DNA of 64,000 bases, from positions 22,611,501-22,675,500 of the forward strand of contig CM046870.1 of NCBI GenBank assembly GCA_025617745.1. The letters run 5' to 3'. Position numbers and translations under genes: made by a program. The stretch's first letter is position 1. Each line of letters opens with the position of its first letter. Below are positions 60,368 to 64,000 of this stretch, piece by piece. Source of the DNA: Heliocidaris erythrogramma. Lineage: Eukaryota; Echinodermata; Echinoidea; Camarodonta; Echinometridae. A model generated the notes under the pieces. It worked only from the letters and a program-made list of their open reading frames with translations. It was not told where the DNA came from and did not search any database.

Positions 60368-61740
60368 AAATCATGTCCGAAACCGAGTAAATTCCCCATG
60401 ATTTTTTTAGCCATCGCATGTTATGTTCATTCCGCCAATGTTTTAGACTAAATTTGGCCAATAAAATTTTTGTCCACAAAGAAAATCGGTATCGCGTGTG
60501 CACATCAATCTCTACTATCATGCACACAGAAAATCAGGACTTTTACATGTGCGTGATACGGACTGGATTTATTTTCTGAGATTCAGCGCTTGCGACGATA
60601 AAGAAATTTATGTAGAAGACTTCGATACACCGTTTTGACAGGACTGACACTAGAGAGTAATTTGTCTTGACACTAGTCAGTCTTTGCCTGACCCTGGCAG
60701 CTTGATTCGGCATCTAGTTTTGTTCTCAAGATGTTTGGGGCAAAAGATTTTGCATTGTTTAATGCTTCCACAAAATTGCATATTTCTGTTTAGCACCATC
60801 GTTAGTATTTATCTATTCTAAACAACTATAATTCTAGGTTAACGCACTAAAACAACTACAACAACGCCGCCATAGCCATGCTGCACACAACTAGTGAAAT
60901 ACTCCTCTGGGAGGAAATGCAAACTTAAAAAACACTTATATGGCAGTATATACGCGTGCGAGGTATTAGCACAATTAAATTTAGCATGCTGCGTCGGAAC
61001 CGCTCAGCATTGCACTGTTGGCTGCCTTGTACTCTGATCATCCACAGCACACATTCCGTGCCGATCTGGCCGTCTTTGTAATGCTAATCGCACAGCCACA
61101 GCAAAAGCTACACACAGGCTTGGATACACATGAACGGCAAGTAAATCCACATTGACGTCGCCATAAATTGTAATTTTTTCTTGTTTCTCATGATCAGGGA
61201 TGAACCGATCGTTGAAGTGGTCGGATGGGCAGGAAAACTCGAAGCGACTTTACTATACTTCGTGTGTAGAATCTAGGCAGTCATACACCTCAACTTTTTC
61301 AAACACCACTGCACAAAAGTCACCAACATTCACTAAAAATCTGCATTTAATTTACAAAAACCGACCCCAACATATCCATGAAATACAATAAATTCAACTC
61401 ACCAATGTTGGAAAAGATAATTCCAAAAATGAAATCCGTAATTTACTGTCGATTTTGGCGAAACGGGGTATCGGAGTCATTGTTTACATTTCCTGATCGC
61501 CGTAAGCGCTGACATCTCCCCAAAAGAATTTTGTTGTTAAAAATTTGGTCCCTATAGCGTACACGGAAAAGTCGTGATTTTCTGTGTGCGCGATTGTAGA
61601 TATCAATGTTCACACGAGATACCAAGTTTCTTTGTGAACAAAATTTTATTGGCCGATTTTAGTCTCAAACATCGGCGGAATGAAAACACGCGATCGCGAA
61701 AAAAATCGGCGGGGATTTCTTCGGTTTTGGACATGATTTT
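60368..61740. repeat. Pair of ~180-base inverted arms around unique sequence
   Basis: AAAATCATGTCCGAAACCGA, ATTCCGCCAATGTTT, TGGCCAATAAAATTTTTGTC and CACACAGAAAATCAGGACTT at 60368-60560 match, inverted, 61740-61555 at an estimated 80%. Between the arms is about 1 kb of unique sequence, including the candidate LRRC46 non-coding exon. This may be a DNA transposon or a promoter-flanking duplication. Confidence 0.65.
61387..61480 (-). other. LRRC46: Candidate 5' non-coding exon of LRRC46
   Basis: On the - strand a CpG-containing segment ends in a strong donor, ACATTG|GTGAGT, with the GT just below 61410. The upstream sequence has short ATG frames that are out of phase with the coding exon at 59798, so if used it would be 5' UTR. 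It sits between the inverted arms at 60368-60560 and 61555-61740. No transcript supports it. Confidence 0.3.
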
Positions 61741-61941
61741 GACTTTGGATTTTGCCACTCATCCAATGTACTAGGTTATGATTGTAACCTCGTACTCCTC
61801 TTTTATCAGTTTCACCTAACTCGCGCTCTTGAACCTCGCCATGAAGTAAATTATTTACTCCAGCGGGGTGAACAGGTCTAGATGATAAAACAATGATTTA
61901 TTTATCAAACTTAATGATAAAAAAGGCATTAGCGATAATGT

Positions 61942-62781
61942 GTCTCGCCCACATGCGATAACTAGAAATATCGTGATCTCTGTTGACATGCAACAGGTCC
62001 CCCAAGTGCGTAAAGTGAGTGATGGTTGCAAAGTTATCTGTCATAAGAGAGTCTTGCAGGTAAACTTTAACGTTTGACCTCAAATGACCTTTGACCTTAT
62101 CATGTGACCTCCAACGGTACCATAACATGCAGGTCCCCTTATTGCATCTACAACCCAAGTTTGGTTGAAAAGTGAGTGACGGTTGCAAAGTTATCTGTCA
62201 TAAGAGAGTCTTGCAGGTAAACTTTAAAGGGAGCGACAAGTCACAATCTATGGGCGCTTTTACAGTTGGCTGCTCCTTTCTCTGGATCAAAGTTCAAAGC
62301 GACTTCAATTTATCGTGCGCAGCTAATAAAAGTTCGCACAATTTGAGTAAACAAGATCGCGCGTTCTTTATTCCATTATTTGAATCTCATTGGTCGTTTG
62401 CGTATGGAGGGATTCGAGTTAACGATCGCGCGAGGAATCCGGCAATAACATTCCTTCGGTAGCGCACGATTGGACCGGATTGTATCCGAATTTCCCCGAG
62501 TCAGGCCAACTGGTCAGGCCCATGGATTACGACTTGCCACTCCCTTTAACGTTTGACCTGAAATGACCTTTGACCTTATCATGTGACCTCCAACGGCGCC
62601 ATAACATGCAGGTCCCCTCAGTGCATCTACAACCCAAGTTTGGTTGAAAAGTGAGTGACGGTTGCAAAGTTATCTGTCATAAGAGAGTCTTTAACGTTTG
62701 TGACGGACGGACGGACGGACGGACGACGGACGGACGTCATTTGGATCCCTTAGTCTCGCCTTCACCTCCGGTGGGCGAGAC
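61942..62781 (+). mobile_element. GTCTCGCC-ended modular element with tandem units
   Basis: Inverted ends are GTCTCGCCCAC and GTGGGCGAGAC. Internal units repeat GTGAGTGATGGTTGCAAAGT, then TATCTGTCATAAGAGAGTC and AATGACCTTTGACCTTATCA. A (GGAC)n tract lies near 62702-62735. The architecture matches the GCCTCCG elements but the terminal sequence differs. A TTAA MITE is nested at 62224-62549. Confidence 0.75.
62224..62549. mobile_element. TTAA MITE nested in the GTCTCGCC element
   Basis: It is flanked by TTAA on both sides, with inverted ends AGGGAGCGACAAGTC and AGGGAGTGGCAAGTC. The neighbouring unit shows the uninterrupted site (GTAAACTTTAACGTTTGACC in composite form), which proves insertion at a single TTAA. 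TTAA target and short ends fit a piggyBac-type non-autonomous element. Confidence 0.75.
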
Positions 62782-63118
62782 AAAAAGACAAATCTTTTCA
62801 CCTAATAAAAGTGAAGTCGTCTCTACTCTCGGTGGTATGGTGGCCGTTATAGGAAAATCAGACGGGGAAAAATACTGCTGGCCCTTTGCCCTTATGAGGC
62901 GCCGTTTGTGAAGTTATATCCTACATCATAAAATTCTCATGCAAAGATATGCCAGGAATGTCTCACGTGACACAAAATACTTTCACCATGAAGAAAAAAT
63001 GGATATCGTGTGACGTCAGACCTCTGTATATTTTTCGATATAAAAATATTATGACTTTTTTGTTTTGCTGGATATTTCGAAGCTATCTATATCGCGACAT
63101 TTGTCGCGACATATCGAC

Positions 63119-63221
63119 ATTTAAAATGGCGTCTGCGTGCGACGGCGCGCGATACAACCACAATTGAAACTATACGTCGCCGACAGCGCACGCGCCGTCG
63201 CACGCAGCCGCCATTTTAAAT
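63119..63221. repeat. 103-base CpG-rich palindrome
   Basis: ATTTAAAATGGCGTCTGCGT at the left and, inverted, ATTTAAAATGGCGGCTGCGT at the right; 30 of 31 arm bases match. TTAA lies at both tips, so it could be a tiny MITE. The GCCGCCATTTT core also resembles YY1 sites. Confidence 0.6.
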
Positions 63222-63240
63222 CTGCATGACAAGAGGAGGC

Positions 63241-63258
63241 ATGGATACACAAACACTG
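63241..63258 (+). CDS. Candidate first coding exon of an unidentified gene
   Basis: ATGG in the context GAGGCATGG opens six codons (MDTQTL) followed by CTG|GTGAGT, a strong donor in phase 0. Upstream lies a CpG-rich inverted repeat with GCCGCCATTTT on one side and AAAATGGCGTC on the other, as in many YY1-type promoters. No homology can be judged from six codons, and later exons would lie outside or deep in the unannotated end of the window. Confidence 0.25.
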
Positions 63259-64000
63259 GTGAGTTCTCTGAAATTTCTTATGCTCTTTTTTTGTATTTTT
63301 TTGTAAAAATAAGTACAATCATAAACAATTATAGAATGGGTTTCAGAATCCCTGCAATCTCATTGGTCAAGAGCTGTGCCTTGAATTTTACTGGCCTGCA
63401 CGTTCGATATCAATAATTATTACGATCACTGACGATAGCCACTGTAAACATGCTATCGATATTTATTTTAGCGAGTGCGAGAGTCTGAGCTGAGAGCCGC
63501 GATATACGACTTTTTAATGACGGAGAATTGCAAGATTTGAGACAAAATTCAGATGTTAATGATAGTTGACTTCGGATTCTGATGGTAAGCCCAATAAAAT
63601 CCGATTATAGCTCTACCTGTTTAAAAACAAGCAAACTGAAAAGGCGATTAAATGAAAATTAGTGCAGTGTGAAACTGAAACTTCAGTACCGTACGCTGCA
63701 CTGCACTGCACTGCAATCTGCAGTGATTCACTACAGTCTAGCGCAGCATACACTGGCCTGTCTGGGCTGGCCTGGATTATGGGCTGACCAGACTTAAAAT
63801 TTGTTGATGCAAAACTAGAAGTTCTCTTTGCATTAATTCTTTAAATTACTTGCTTAGTTTAATGTAAATAGACTAGATTATATCTAACTTGGGCTTGTTG
63901 TTGACATGAGTGACAGATTCTAAAATAAAAAAGTTGACAATGACAGTCATGACAGTAATTAGCTTAGCCTAACAAAAGTTAGGCATGCTAGGCTTAGGGT

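Noticed and set aside
61200-61391. 63-codon + strand frame starting MNRSLKW
   Set aside because: No family resemblance and no convincing donor; it lies between inverted arms and may be chance.

Overview
The window is animal genomic DNA: long introns with GT/AG borders, abundant short inverted-repeat transposons, tRNA-derived SINEs and a broken LINE. The frequent TACATGTA-type words, the repeat families and the gene content suggest a marine deuterostome, most likely an echinoderm such as a sea urchin. The species is an inference.

Two protein genes can be read exon by exon, and they face each other tail to tail. On the + strand a WIP/verprolin-family gene (WIPF) has five coding exons: 5494-5680, 6004-6216, 8419-9273, 28893-29000 and 36616-36656. 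They join in frame to 467 codons plus stop. The order is a WH2 actin-binding N-terminus, a glycine-rich linker, a very proline-rich core and a C-terminal WASP-binding tail. Every intron is phase 1. A separate ATG exon at 25427-25511, inside the 19.6 kb third intron, ends in a phase-1 donor and joins in frame to the last two exons. It predicts a 77-residue protein that carries only the WASP-binding tail. This is the most interesting observation in the window.

On the - strand, LRRC46 (a leucine-rich-repeat protein) has six coding exons between 59772 and 50174, giving 259 codons plus stop. Its long last intron holds a 5'-truncated, frameshifted LINE and a SINE. A Tc1-like element lies just beyond its 3' end. 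A candidate 5' non-coding exon lies near 61.4 kb, between two ~180 bp inverted arms. A possible first exon of another + strand gene is at 63241-63258.

The remainder is mostly mobile DNA. Many elements are MITEs flanked by TTAA with short inverted ends (for example 1600-1981, 4567-4982, 12678-13053, 26266-26842, 35645-36255, 37609-38214 and 62224-62549). Several are nested and leave readable empty sites. A second class consists of modular elements with a GCCTCCG or GTCTCGCC end and tandem ~160-170 bp units, usually with a (GGAC)n tract (1-712, 10438-11832, 45935-47550, 55297-55880, 61942-62781). Their repeat units carry AGGTCA-type direct repeats that resemble DR1 nuclear-receptor sites. TA-flanked mariner/Tc1-type elements lie at 20985-21923, 39320-39468, 48551-49954 and 59338-59533.

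Functionally, WIPF would bind actin and WASP/N-WASP to control actin assembly. LRRC46 belongs to a family associated with cilia and sperm flagella. Nothing in the sequence shows that the two genes act together.
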